This document shows, in pieces, positions 8,079 to 15,111 of a stretch of DNA of 34,131 nucleotides. The notes below the pieces were generated by a model. The model did not search any database. It had not been told where the DNA came from and saw only the letters and a list, made by a program, of their open reading frames with translations. How positions within the stretch are numbered: the first letter of the stretch is position 1; every line of letters starts with the position of its first letter. This DNA is from Glycomyces albidus (lineage in GTDB: Bacteria; Actinomycetota; Actinomycetes; Mycobacteriales; Micromonosporaceae), in the NCBI RefSeq assembly GCF_009451885.1, contig NZ_WIAO01000045.1, positions 1 to 34,131 on the forward strand. The letters run 5' to 3'. The translations under genes were made by a program, and so were the position numbers.

Positions 8079-9827
8079 GTGACTCAAGCCCCCGAGGACT
8101 TCCCCCCGGCATCTCCCGAGCAGCCCGCCGCCGAGGCCGCGGAGGGCAGCCCGCCCGGTCCCGCGCCGCTCGTGCCCGGGCAGCGCAGCGGCGCTCCCGA
8201 CGCGCACCGCTCGGTCGCCCCCGGGCCGGTCCTGCCGCAGGCCGAAGGGGCCGAGACCGCCCTCCCGCAGGCCGCGCCGATGCCGCCGATGATCGAGCCC
8301 ACACAGCCGCCGTCGGCGCTCCCGGTCGACATGGCGCCCCCCGGCATGATGCCCCCGCCGCAGGCGCACGGGATGATCCCGCCGGGGGCCCCGCACCCCG
8401 GCGCGATGCCGCACGGGCCGATGCCGTCCGGCCCGATTCCGGTCAGCGCCATGCCGCCCTGGCCCGGCGGGCCCGCCGGCTACTACGCGCCCCGGCCCGA
8501 GCCCAGGCGCAACCGCCTGGTCACCGTCCTCGTCGTCGTCGCCCTCGTCGCCTCCTCGGTCTTCGCCGGCGCACTCGTCAACGGCTGGCGGCCCGGCTTC
8601 GCGGAGAACCAGACCGGCACGATCGAGGGCCTCGCCGTCGAACCCGGAGAGGGCACCGTCCCCAGCCCGGGCCCCGACGCCTCCGCCTCGGAGATCCTCG
8701 CCTACCTGCGCGAGCAGGCCCAGCTCGTCCTCGACGCCCAGTCCGAGTCGCTGCTCAACGCCAGTCTCGAAGGCTGGCTCGCCGCGTACGACCCGACCCT
8801 GCACACCCAGATGACCGGCCGGTACGAGTCGCTCACCCAGATGCAGGTCTCCCGCTGGGACTACCAGATCGCCTCCGGCCCCATCGAGGACGCCTCGGGC
8901 GCGGTCCCGCTCTACGACATCTCGATCGCCCTGTCGTACTGCTTCGTCGAGCCCGCCGAGACGTGCAAGGCCGCCGACATCGTCTTCGACACGCGCTGGC
9001 GCGCCGACGACGCCGGCATCCGGATGATCGAGGTCGCCAACTCCGAGTACGGCGAGGGCCCGCACCCGTGGGAGGTCACCGACCTCGTGGCCGCGGTCGG
9101 CGAGCGCACCGTCACCGCCGTCCCGGCGTCCATGGCGGCCCGCCTCGACGAGGCCCTGGCGATCTCCGAGGCGGCCGCCGAGAACGCGGACCAGTGGGCC
9201 TACTGGGAGAAGCCCGACCGGTACGTCATCTACATCGCCAGCGACGAGGAGTTCGACACCTGGTTCGGCGGCATGTGGGACTCCGAGGACGTCCTCGGCT
9301 TCGCGCTGCCGCTGAACGGGACGATCGACGGCGAGCGCCAGCCGTCCACATACGCCACCGTCATGGGCGTCGACCGCACCGGCTGGGGCGACGGGCTCGT
9401 CTCCGTCATCCGCCACGAGCTCGGCCACGCCGTGACGCTGTGGGCCGCGCCGTCCGAGCGGTACGCCGACGACACGTGGTGGATGGTCGAGGGCATCGCC
9501 GAGTACATCGACCACGGCGACCGCGCGCTCGAGGACTACGACCGGATGTGGGACGTCCGCGACTACGTCGCCCAGGGCGGCTGCGAGTCCGACATCCTGC
9601 CGCCGGACGAGGACGACGACACGCTCGCCGGCTCCGGCAAGTACGGCTGCGGCTTCCTGGGCGTGCACTACATGATCGAGACCTACGGGGTGGACGCGTT
9701 CGCCGAGTTCTTCGGCATGACCGCGCGCGAGGGCACTCCGGCGGTCGACGCCGCCCAGACGGTGTACGGCAAGGACTACGCCGGGCTGATGGAGGAGATT
9801 ACGGCATTCATTGCCCAGACGGTGTGA
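8079..9827 (+). CDS. Membrane-anchored HExxH metalloprotease
   Basis: 582 residues. Residues 1-143 are cytoplasmic, rich in Pro, Ala, Gly and Met (repeated MPPM, PPGMMPPP, PGAMPHGPMP). One membrane helix follows at about 148-168 after a basic RRNR, so the C-terminal part faces outside. A SnoaL/NTF2-like region (about 200-345) is suggested by the pattern ASEILAYLREQAQ and RWRADDAGIRMIEV. The zinc peptidase domain has HELGH at H446-E447-H450, and VEGIAEY with E471 (or E475) as the third ligand: the gluzincin layout of peptidase-MA-like proteins. Substrate unknown; several Cys (CESD, GCGF) suggest disulfides outside. It stands alone between putB and the HTH gene, with its own leaderless promoter. 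Confidence 0.8.
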   Translation: MTQAPEDFPPASPEQPAAEAAEGSPPGPAPLVPGQRSGAPDAHRSVAPGPVLPQAEGAETALPQAAPMPPMIEPTQPPSALPVDMAPPGMMPPPQAHGMIPPGAPHPGAMPHGPMPSGPIPVSAMPPWPGGPAGYYAPRPEPRRNRLVTVLVVVALVASSVFAGALVNGWRPGFAENQTGTIEGLAVEPGEGTVPSPGPDASASEILAYLREQAQLVLDAQSESLLNASLEGWLAAYDPTLHTQMTGRYESLTQMQVSRWDYQIASGPIEDASGAVPLYDISIALSYCFVEPAETCKAADIVFDTRWRADDAGIRMIEVANSEYGEGPHPWEVTDLVAAVGERTVTAVPASMAARLDEALAISEAAAENADQWAYWEKPDRYVIYIASDEEFDTWFGGMWDSEDVLGFALPLNGTIDGERQPSTYATVMGVDRTGWGDGLVSVIRHELGHAVTLWAAPSERYADDTWWMVEGIAEYIDHGDRALEDYDRMWDVRDYVAQGGCESDILPPDEDDDTLAGSGKYGCGFLGVHYMIETYGVDAFAEFFGMTAREGTPAVDAAQTVYGKDYAGLMEEITAFIAQTV

Positions 9828-9893
9828 GATCGGGTGTTGCCGGGTGGCGCGGACTGCCGTAACATGAGCAACATCCCAATCGAAAGACATCAA

Positions 9894-9910
9894 CGTCACG
9901 GTCCGTGACG
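9894..9910. promoter_or_regulatory. Perfect inverted repeat CGTCACG-GTC-CGTGACG
   Basis: 7-bp arms separated by 3 nt, in the 204-bp gap upstream of the HTH gene. The shape fits a dimeric regulator's operator; the regulator is unknown. A possible -10 (TAACAT) lies at 9859-9864, just upstream. Confidence 0.4.
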
Positions 9911-10031
9911 ACCGACTTGTTTCGGTTCATATGGGCATTCGCGTCCACCGCACCTCTAACACATCACACAACCCCACGTCCTTGCACAGGCACTAGTGCT
10001 CGCAACAGCCCTCGACAGAACGGTGAGACAC

Positions 10032-10235
10032 ATGAGCGAACCCGGGGACCTCCTCGACGAGGTCAAGTTCTTGACGGTGACGGAAGTGGCCGAGTTGATG
10101 CGCGTCTCGAAGATGACGGTGTACCGGCTCGTCCACAACGGTGAGATCGCGGCGGTGCGGGTGGGGCGCTCCTTCCGCGTTCCCGAGAGCGCCGTCAAGA
10201 CGTACCTCTCCGAGGCCCTCCAGACGGACGAGTGA
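10032..10235 (+). CDS. Excisionase/MerR-type small HTH DNA-binding protein
   Basis: 67 residues from the ATG at 10032 (GGTGAG lies just before it); an in-frame GTG at 9996 would add 12 residues without conserved sequence. It is a single winged-HTH domain of the excisionase family: KFLTVTEVAELMRVSKMTVYR is the recognition unit and VRVGRSFRVPESAVKTYL the wing. It is a one-domain relative of BldC but distinct from the true bldC at 30368. The order HTH gene then bS22 gene matches the Rv0500A-Rv0500B pair of M. tuberculosis, as I recall it, so this is a conserved actinobacterial neighbourhood. Despite the family name there is no prophage here; a housekeeping transcription factor is likelier. Confidence 0.88.
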   Translation: MSEPGDLLDEVKFLTVTEVAELMRVSKMTVYRLVHNGEIAAVRVGRSFRVPESAVKTYLSEALQTDE

Positions 10236-10327
10236 ACCCGGCCGTCGACCCTGGCCCCGCCACGCGCGAGCTGTGACGGGGCCTTCGCTCGAACTCGCCC
10301 GGCGCGGGGGCTGCCGAGGAGACGAGC

Positions 10328-10333
10328 TAGGCT
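10328..10333 (+). promoter_or_regulatory. Candidate -10 TAGGCT upstream of the bS22 gene
   Basis: TAGGCTGG is identical to the sequence at 10513-10520 before the next gene. It would give a roughly 40-nt leader holding the GAGGAAG site. TATTGT at 10348-10353 is an alternative. Confidence 0.3.
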
Positions 10334-10379
10334 GGTCGGGCTCAAAGTATTGTCTAGTGAACACCTGTGAGGAAGCTCT

Positions 10380-10481
10380 ATGGGCTCGGTCATCAAGAAG
10401 CGGCGCAAGCGCATGGCGAAGAAGAAGCACCGCAAGCTGCTCCGCAAGACCCGCGTTCAGCGTCGCAAGCTCGGCAAGTAA
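10380..10481 (+). CDS. 33-residue ribosomal protein bS22 (AURKAIP1/COX24 domain)
   Basis: A tiny gene with ATG at 10380, GAGGAAG ribosome binding site 4 nt upstream and TAA at 10479-10481. The protein starts [19 protein letters not shown] and ends RRKLGK; more than half its residues are Lys or Arg. It matches the invariant 33-residue actinobacterial protein found in the small ribosomal subunit of mycobacteria (bS22), contacting 16S rRNA near the decoding region. It sits directly behind the HTH gene, in the same order as in mycobacteria. The identification rests on near-complete sequence recall and is firm. Confidence 0.93.
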   Translation: MGSVIKKRRKRMAKKKHRKLLRKTRVQRRKLGK

Positions 10482-10512
10482 CCGAGCCGACCGGCTTTTG
10501 AGCACCTGCGGG

Positions 10513-10518
10513 TAGGCT
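10513..10518 (+). promoter_or_regulatory. -10 element TAGGCT of a leaderless promoter
   Basis: TAGGCT ends 7 nt before the ATG at 10526, so the transcript should begin at the start codon. No ribosome binding site is present. Confidence 0.5.
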
Positions 10519-10525
10519 GGGCCAC

Positions 10526-10840
10526 ATGCCAGAGTTCGATGCCGTGTTCGCCTTCGAGGTCCGGGGCGTGATCTCGCAGATCATCGGATACGGAGCCGCG
10601 CTCCTGTCCCTGATCGCCGTCATCCATTGCGCGGTGCAGAAACCGGAGGCGTTCAACGCCGTCGGCACCCTCTCGAAGGGCACCTGGCTCGGGCTCCTCG
10701 TCGTGAGCCTCATCCTGGCGCTCCTGTTCGGCGGCTACGCCCGGCTCAACCTGTTCGCCCTCGTCGCCATCGCGGCAGCGCTGGTCTACCTCCTCGACGT
10801 CCGCACGGGCATCAAGGACATCGGCGGCAGCATCTACTGA
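10526..10840 (+). CDS. DUF2516-family small membrane protein
   Basis: 104 residues with three to four predicted membrane segments: about 15-33 (SQIIGYGAALLSLIAVIHC), 55-70 (LGLLVVSLILALLF) and 75-92 (LNLFALVAIAAALVYLL), ending DVRTGIKDIGG. The polar element QKPEAFNAVGTLSKGTW between helices and the final DVR are typical of the actinobacterial DUF2516 family. No function is known for the family. It has its own leaderless promoter and is followed by a strong hairpin shared with htpX. Confidence 0.8.
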   Translation: MPEFDAVFAFEVRGVISQIIGYGAALLSLIAVIHCAVQKPEAFNAVGTLSKGTWLGLLVVSLILALLFGGYARLNLFALVAIAAALVYLLDVRTGIKDIGGSIY

Positions 10841-10874
10841 CACTCCAGGGCCGGAGCGACATCTGACTTGCGAC

Positions 10875-10903
10875 AAGCCGCGCCAGCATCGCTGGCGCGG
10901 CTT
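10875..10903. terminator. Bidirectional terminator between DUF2516 gene and htpX
   Basis: AAGCCGCGCCAGC, loop ATC, then GCTGGCGCGGCTT: a perfect 13-bp stem bounded by AA and TT, lying between two convergent genes (stops at 10840 and 10916). Confidence 0.8.
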
Positions 10904-10915
10904 TCGGTGCGCCTC

Positions 10916-11779
10916 TTAGCGGACGACGCCGCGGGCCATCTCGCGCAGGCGCCGGACGCGCTGCTCGGTCGGCGGGTGGGTCGAGAACAGGCTCGCCAGG
11001 CCGCCGCCGCGCAGCGGCGACTCGATCATCAGGTGCGACTGCTCGGCGATCCGGCTGTCGGCGCGGGCGGGCATCCGGTCGACGCCCTTGGAGATCTTCT
11101 CGAGCGCGCTCGCGAGCGCGAGCGGGTCGCCGGTGAGGCGGGCGCCGTCGGCGTCGGCCTCGTACTCGCGCGAGCGCGAGACGGCCATCTGGATCATCCC
11201 GGCCGCGATCGGCCCGAGGATCATCGTCAGCAGCAGCACGAGCGGGTTCGGCCGGTCCTCGTCCTCGGAGGCGAAGAACGGCAGGAAGAACGCGAGGTTC
11301 GCGAGCATCGTGATGATGCTGGCGAGCGCGCCGGCGACGGAGGAGATGAGGATGTCGCGGTTGTAGACGTGCGACAGCTCGTGCCCGATCACGGCCCGCA
11401 GCTCGGCGGGCGTGAGCAGGTGGAGGATCCCCTCGGTGACGGCGACCGCCGCGTTCCGCGGGTTGCGGCCGGTCGCGAACGCGTTGGGCTGCATGGTCGG
11501 CGATACGTAGAGCCGCGGCATCGGCTGGCCGGCGCGCTGCGAGAGCTCGCGGACCATCGCGTAGAGCTGCGGGGCCTGCGCCTCGCCGACGGGACGGGCC
11601 CGCATCGCGCGCAGCGCGATCTTGTCGGAGTTGAAGTAGGCGTACGCGTTCATGCCGACGGCGATCACCGCGGCGATGACGACGCCGGTGGAGCCGCCGA
11701 GGACGTAGCCGACGGCGATCACGATCGCCGACATCGCGCCGAGCAGCACCGCCGTTTTGAGGCCGTTGTGGTGCTTCAT
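10916..11779 (-). CDS. htpX: HtpX membrane zinc metalloprotease (M48)
   Basis: 287 residues. HtpX degrades misfolded or damaged membrane proteins, together with FtsH in bacteria where it has been studied. Two N-terminal helices (about 8-27 and 31-48) are followed by the cytosolic peptidase domain: zinc motif HELSH at H133-E134-H137, third ligand E205 in [13 protein letters not shown], and [13 protein letters not shown] near the end as in the family. A third and fourth hydrophobic stretch (about 148-168 and 180-200) follow the active site. ATG is preceded at 13 nt by AAGGAGGG, which lies in the loop of a small hairpin (11790-11808). The gene follows nuoN by 74 nt on the same strand but need not share its promoter. 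Confidence 0.95.
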   Translation of the reverse strand: MKHHNGLKTAVLLGAMSAIVIAVGYVLGGSTGVVIAAVIAVGMNAYAYFNSDKIALRAMRARPVGEAQAPQLYAMVRELSQRAGQPMPRLYVSPTMQPNAFATGRNPRNAAVAVTEGILHLLTPAELRAVIGHELSHVYNRDILISSVAGALASIITMLANLAFFLPFFASEDEDRPNPLVLLLTMILGPIAAGMIQMAVSRSREYEADADGARLTGDPLALASALEKISKGVDRMPARADSRIAEQSHLMIESPLRGGGLASLFSTHPPTEQRVRRLREMARGVVR

Positions 11780-11789
11780 GATGGTTGGG

Positions 11790-11808
11790 TTTCCCTCCTT
11801 GTGGGAAA
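11790..11808 (-). promoter_or_regulatory. Hairpin enclosing the htpX ribosome binding site
   Basis: On the minus strand, TTTCCC-ACAAGGA-GGGAAA forms a 6-bp stem whose loop and 3' arm carry the AAGGAGG site. A related TTTCCCG-N17-CGGGAAA dyad lies at 11834-11864, across the nuoN stop. Such a hairpin could make htpX translation temperature- or structure-sensitive; this is inference. Confidence 0.3.
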
Positions 11809-11853
11809 AGCAACATCTCGATTACGGCCAGTATTTCCCGCGAGTCTGTGGAT

Positions 11854-13296
11854 TTACCGGGAAAGCTCCGTGAAGTCCAGCACGACCTGCGGCGCGAGCG
11901 ACACCGCGGCGACGGCGAGCCCGGCCAGGGCGACGGCAACCGCGTACCGGCGGGGCGCCGGGCCGGCGCGGCCGATCAGGAGGGCCCGCGCGAGCGGCAG
12001 GTAGTACGCGAGCCCGACGACGGCCCCGGCCGCGACCACGACGGCCAGCCAGACGGCCGAGGACGCGAGCACCTCGAGGACCGCGACCTTCGCGAAGGTC
12101 CCGGCGAGCGCGGGCGGCAGCCCGGCGAGCCCGACGACCGAGAAGAGCAGCACGGCGGCGGGCAGCGGCGCGGCCTTCCACAGCCCGGCCAGTTCGGCGA
12201 TCCGCCCGCCGGGACCGTGCCCGCCGGCACGGTCCGCCGGCGTGCCCTCGGCGAGGACGCTCCCGGCGGCGGGGCGGACGGCGGTGAGCGCCGCGAAGGC
12301 CCCGGCCTCCAGGAGCACGAAGAACACCGCGTACGCGAAGGCCGCCGAGGCGGCGGGCCCGGCCTGCTCGCGTCCGGCGGCGGTCATGATGACGGCCAGC
12401 GGGGCGAGCGCGTACCCGGCGTGGGCGACGCCGGACCAGGCGAGCAGCGGGACCGTGCGGCGCTGGACGAGCGCGCCAAGGTTCCCGACCGCGATCGACG
12501 CGACGCTGAGGACGGCGATCACGAGTCCCGCGCTCGCGACGTCCGACAGTCCGAAGAAGACGACCCAGGTGACGGCGACGGCGCCGCCGAGCTTCGAGGC
12601 GCTGGCGAGGTAGGTCGCGACGGGCAGCGGGGCCCGCTCGAGCACGAGCGGCGCCCACGCGTGCAGCGGTGCGGCAGCGAGTTTGAACGCGAGCCCGGAC
12701 AGGAGCAGGGCGGCGCCGGCGGCAGTGAGGCCCGGGTGGGCGCCGCCGAGGCCGGGTCCGAGGCCCGCGAGGTGCACCGTGCCGCTCGCGGCGTAGAGGA
12801 GCGCGGCGCCCATGAGGGCGGTCGCGGAGGAGGTCACGGAGGCGATCAGGAAGGTCGTCCCGGCTTCGGCGCCGTCGCGGCCGGGCCGGGCCACGAGGAC
12901 GTACAGCGGCAGGGTGAGCGTCTCGACGGCGACGAGGAGCGTGATGAGGTCCCGCGCCCCGGCGAGGGCGATGCCGCCCGCGGCGGACGCGGTGAGGAGG
13001 AACCAGTACTCGCCGGTCTGGCGTCCGCTCAGGGCGGCGACGAGGACCGCGAGTCCCGCGAACAGCGCGGCGGCGCCCATGGCCGCGTCGTCGGCGACGT
13101 AGGAGTGCCAGTCGCCGACGGCGAACGTGGCCCGGTCGGGTCCGAGGCCGACCGCGACCGCGGCGACCGCGGCGGCGGCGAGGCCTGCCATGGCGGCGGC
13201 CTTCGCGAGCCGGCCCGCGAAGAGCGCGAGGACCGCGGCGGCGGACGCGAGGTAGAGCGGCAGCATCGCCGCGTGGTCGATCGCCTGGACCCGCAT
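11854..13296 (-). CDS. nuoN: NADH-quinone oxidoreductase subunit N
   Basis: 480 residues, about 14 membrane helices. It is one of three antiporter-like proton-channel subunits in the complex I membrane arm. The half-channel glutamate is in LLVAVETLTLPLYVL and the broken-helix lysine in GLAFKLAAAPLHAWAPLVLERAP; family members usually read PDVYEGAP at the last position, so that loop is altered. FKLAAAPLHAW and WSGVAHAGYALAP are typical NuoN elements. The ATG overlaps the TAA of nuoM by one base (TAATG), so translation is coupled. Last gene of the nuoKLMN set; the frame stays open far upstream as a shadow within nuoM. Confidence 0.9.
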   Translation of the reverse strand: MRVQAIDHAAMLPLYLASAAAVLALFAGRLAKAAAMAGLAAAAVAAVAVGLGPDRATFAVGDWHSYVADDAAMGAAALFAGLAVLVAALSGRQTGEYWFLLTASAAGGIALAGARDLITLLVAVETLTLPLYVLVARPGRDGAEAGTTFLIASVTSSATALMGAALLYAASGTVHLAGLGPGLGGAHPGLTAAGAALLLSGLAFKLAAAPLHAWAPLVLERAPLPVATYLASASKLGGAVAVTWVVFFGLSDVASAGLVIAVLSVASIAVGNLGALVQRRTVPLLAWSGVAHAGYALAPLAVIMTAAGREQAGPAASAAFAYAVFFVLLEAGAFAALTAVRPAAGSVLAEGTPADRAGGHGPGGRIAELAGLWKAAPLPAAVLLFSVVGLAGLPPALAGTFAKVAVLEVLASSAVWLAVVVAAGAVVGLAYYLPLARALLIGRAGPAPRRYAVAVALAGLAVAAVSLAPQVVLDFTELSR

Positions 13297-15017
13297 TAGA
13301 GGATCCCCTCCGCAAGCAGGGTCAGGAGCGGGCCGGGGACGAGCCCGAGGAGGAGCGTCCCGGCGACGAGCGGGGCCCAGACGGCGGCTTCGGCGGCGGA
13401 GACGTCGCCGATGCCGATCGCGGCGGGCGCGACCGGCCCGTGGCTGACGCGCCTGAGCATGCGCAGCAGGTAGGCGGCGGCGAGGAACGCCCCGAAGGCC
13501 GCGGCCGCGGCGAGCGCGAGCCAGGCGCCGCCGCGTTCGGCCGCCGCGTACACGGTGAACGCCTCGCCCCAGAACCCGGCCAGGCCCGGCAGCCCGAGGG
13601 AGGCGAGTGCGGCGAAGCCGAGGAGCCCGGCGAGGGCCGGAGCGGCCAGGCGCAGGCCGCCGAGCGCGCCGAGGCTGCCGGTGTGGGTGCGGGCCTTGAG
13701 GGCGCCGGCGAGGAAGAACAGGAGGGGCGTGACGAGGCCGTGCGCGAGGTTCCCGAACAGGGCGGCGCGGACGCCGGCCTCGGTGCCGGCGGCGAACGCG
13801 AGGACCACGAAGCCCATGTGGCCCACCGAGGAGTAGGCGATGAGCCGTTTGATCTCGGGGAGCCGCAGGCAGACCAGGCCGGCGACGACGATGCCGGTCG
13901 CGGCGAGGACGGCGAGGACCGGGGCGGCGTCGGCGGCGCCGTCGGGGGCGAGGCCGCCGGCGACCCTGATGAGGCCGTACGTGCCGAGTTTGAGGAGCAC
14001 GCCCGCGAGGAGCACCGAGCCGACCGTGGGCGCGGCGGTGTGCGCGTCCGGGAGCCAGGAGTGCAGGGGCCACAGGGGCGCTTTGACCGCGAATCCGATT
14101 GCGAGGAGCGCGAACACGAGGAGCGAGACGTCGTTGCCGACGCCGCCGAGGAGGATGATCGCGCCGAGGTCGGCGGTGCCGGTGTCGGCGACGGCGACGA
14201 ACAGGCCGGTCGCCATGAGCAGCGACCCGGCGACGGTGAACAGCGCGAACTTCGCGGCGGCCCGCCGCCGCGCGGCGGGGTCGCCGTAGCGGTGGATGAT
14301 CGCCCACATCGGCAGCAGGACCGCCTCGAACGCGATGAAGAACAGCACGAGGTTGTCGGCGAGGAACACGAGCGTCGACGCGGCTTGGACGGCGAGGAGC
14401 AGCGCGGTGAGGACCGGCGACCGCCACTCGGGCGATTCGCGGCCGTCTCCGGCGGCGCCGGCGGGCACGCCGTGGACCTGCGCCGCCGCAGGTGAAGGGA
14501 ATCCGGTCTCGACGCTGCCCGCGGGAACCCCAAGGGGATCCGAAGCAGCACTCCCGGCGGGCGCGCCGACGGCGCCGCCCGCGGCCGGGGAAGGGCCCCC
14601 GGTCGCGACCGTACCCGGGGCTCCCTGAAGGGGACCTGAAGCGGTCCGGTCGGCGCCGAGGAGGTCGGCGGCGCGCTGCTCGGCCCCGACGGCGTTGTGG
14701 ATGCAGCACAGGACCCCCAGGAGCGCGGTCAGGAGTGCGAGGGTCCACGAGATGCCGTCGACCGCGAGCGAGAACTCCAGGTGCAGGGAAGGGGCCCAGG
14801 CGATCGAGAGCTGGTGCCACCAGCCGCCGGTGAGCTTCCCGTCCGCCGCGAGCCACGCGCCGCTGCCGCGTCCGACCGGGAGCAGCGCGATCGCCGCGAA
14901 TGCGAGCCCCGCCGCGCCGGCGCCGACCCAGTGCGCATAGGGCCGGCGCCGCAGCCCCCACACCGCGAGCGCCCCCGCAGCGGGCAGTGCCGCGGCGAAC
15001 ACGAGCATCAACGCCAT
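13296..15017 (-). CDS. nuoM: NADH-quinone oxidoreductase subunit M, with repeat insert
   Basis: 573 residues, longer than the roughly 500 usual for NuoM. The core is canonical: the glutamate in LFFIAFEAVLLPMWAIIHRYG, the lysine in GFAVKAPLWPLHSWLPDAH, and KRLIAYSSVGHMGF. The excess is an Ala/Gly/Pro-rich stretch at about residues 118-197, between the helices LALLTALLGVLCCIHNAV and PVLTALLLAVQAASTLVFL, where E. coli NuoM has a loop of about 16 residues. ATG at 15017 with GGGAGG just upstream. It pumps protons as part of the complex I membrane arm. It follows nuoL after 94 nt, the only sizeable gap in the set. Confidence 0.92.
   Translation of the reverse strand: MALMLVFAAALPAAGALAVWGLRRRPYAHWVGAGAAGLAFAAIALLPVGRGSGAWLAADGKLTGGWWHQLSIAWAPSLHLEFSLAVDGISWTLALLTALLGVLCCIHNAVGAEQRAADLLGADRTASGPLQGAPGTVATGGPSPAAGGAVGAPAGSAASDPLGVPAGSVETGFPSPAAAQVHGVPAGAAGDGRESPEWRSPVLTALLLAVQAASTLVFLADNLVLFFIAFEAVLLPMWAIIHRYGDPAARRRAAAKFALFTVAGSLLMATGLFVAVADTGTADLGAIILLGGVGNDVSLLVFALLAIGFAVKAPLWPLHSWLPDAHTAAPTVGSVLLAGVLLKLGTYGLIRVAGGLAPDGAADAAPVLAVLAATGIVVAGLVCLRLPEIKRLIAYSSVGHMGFVVLAFAAGTEAGVRAALFGNLAHGLVTPLLFFLAGALKARTHTGSLGALGGLRLAAPALAGLLGFAALASLGLPGLAGFWGEAFTVYAAAERGGAWLALAAAAAFGAFLAAAYLLRMLRRVSHGPVAPAAIGIGDVSAAEAAVWAPLVAGTLLLGLVPGPLLTLLAEGIL
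14427..14666 (-). repeat. Ala/Gly/Pro-rich repeat insert inside nuoM
   Basis: Encodes about 80 residues with recurring units: GAPGTVATGGPSPAA, GAPAGSAASDPL, GVPAGSVETGFPSPAA and GVPAGAAGDG. The sequence keeps the reading frame and contains no hydrophobic segment, so it forms a flexible loop between two membrane helices. Confidence 0.75.
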
Positions 15018-15111
15018 CGGGCCTCCCCGAGGACGGAAGCGCCTGCGAGCACGGTGGCCTCGGGGCCGGCGCCGCCCGTATGCGCGGCGGTCCCCGCAGA
15101 AGGCGGTTCGT

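Noticed and set aside
9996..10031. Upstream GTG start for the HTH gene
   Set aside because: Adds 12 unconserved residues; ATG 10032 has GGTGAG just before it.
10032..10235. Prophage excisionase
   Set aside because: No integrase, attachment site or phage gene nearby; the bS22 neighbour indicates a chromosomal housekeeping locus.
11854..14961. Long upstream extension of nuoN
   Set aside because: Residues before the ATG at 13296 are an out-of-frame reading of nuoM; the TAATG junction gives the true start.
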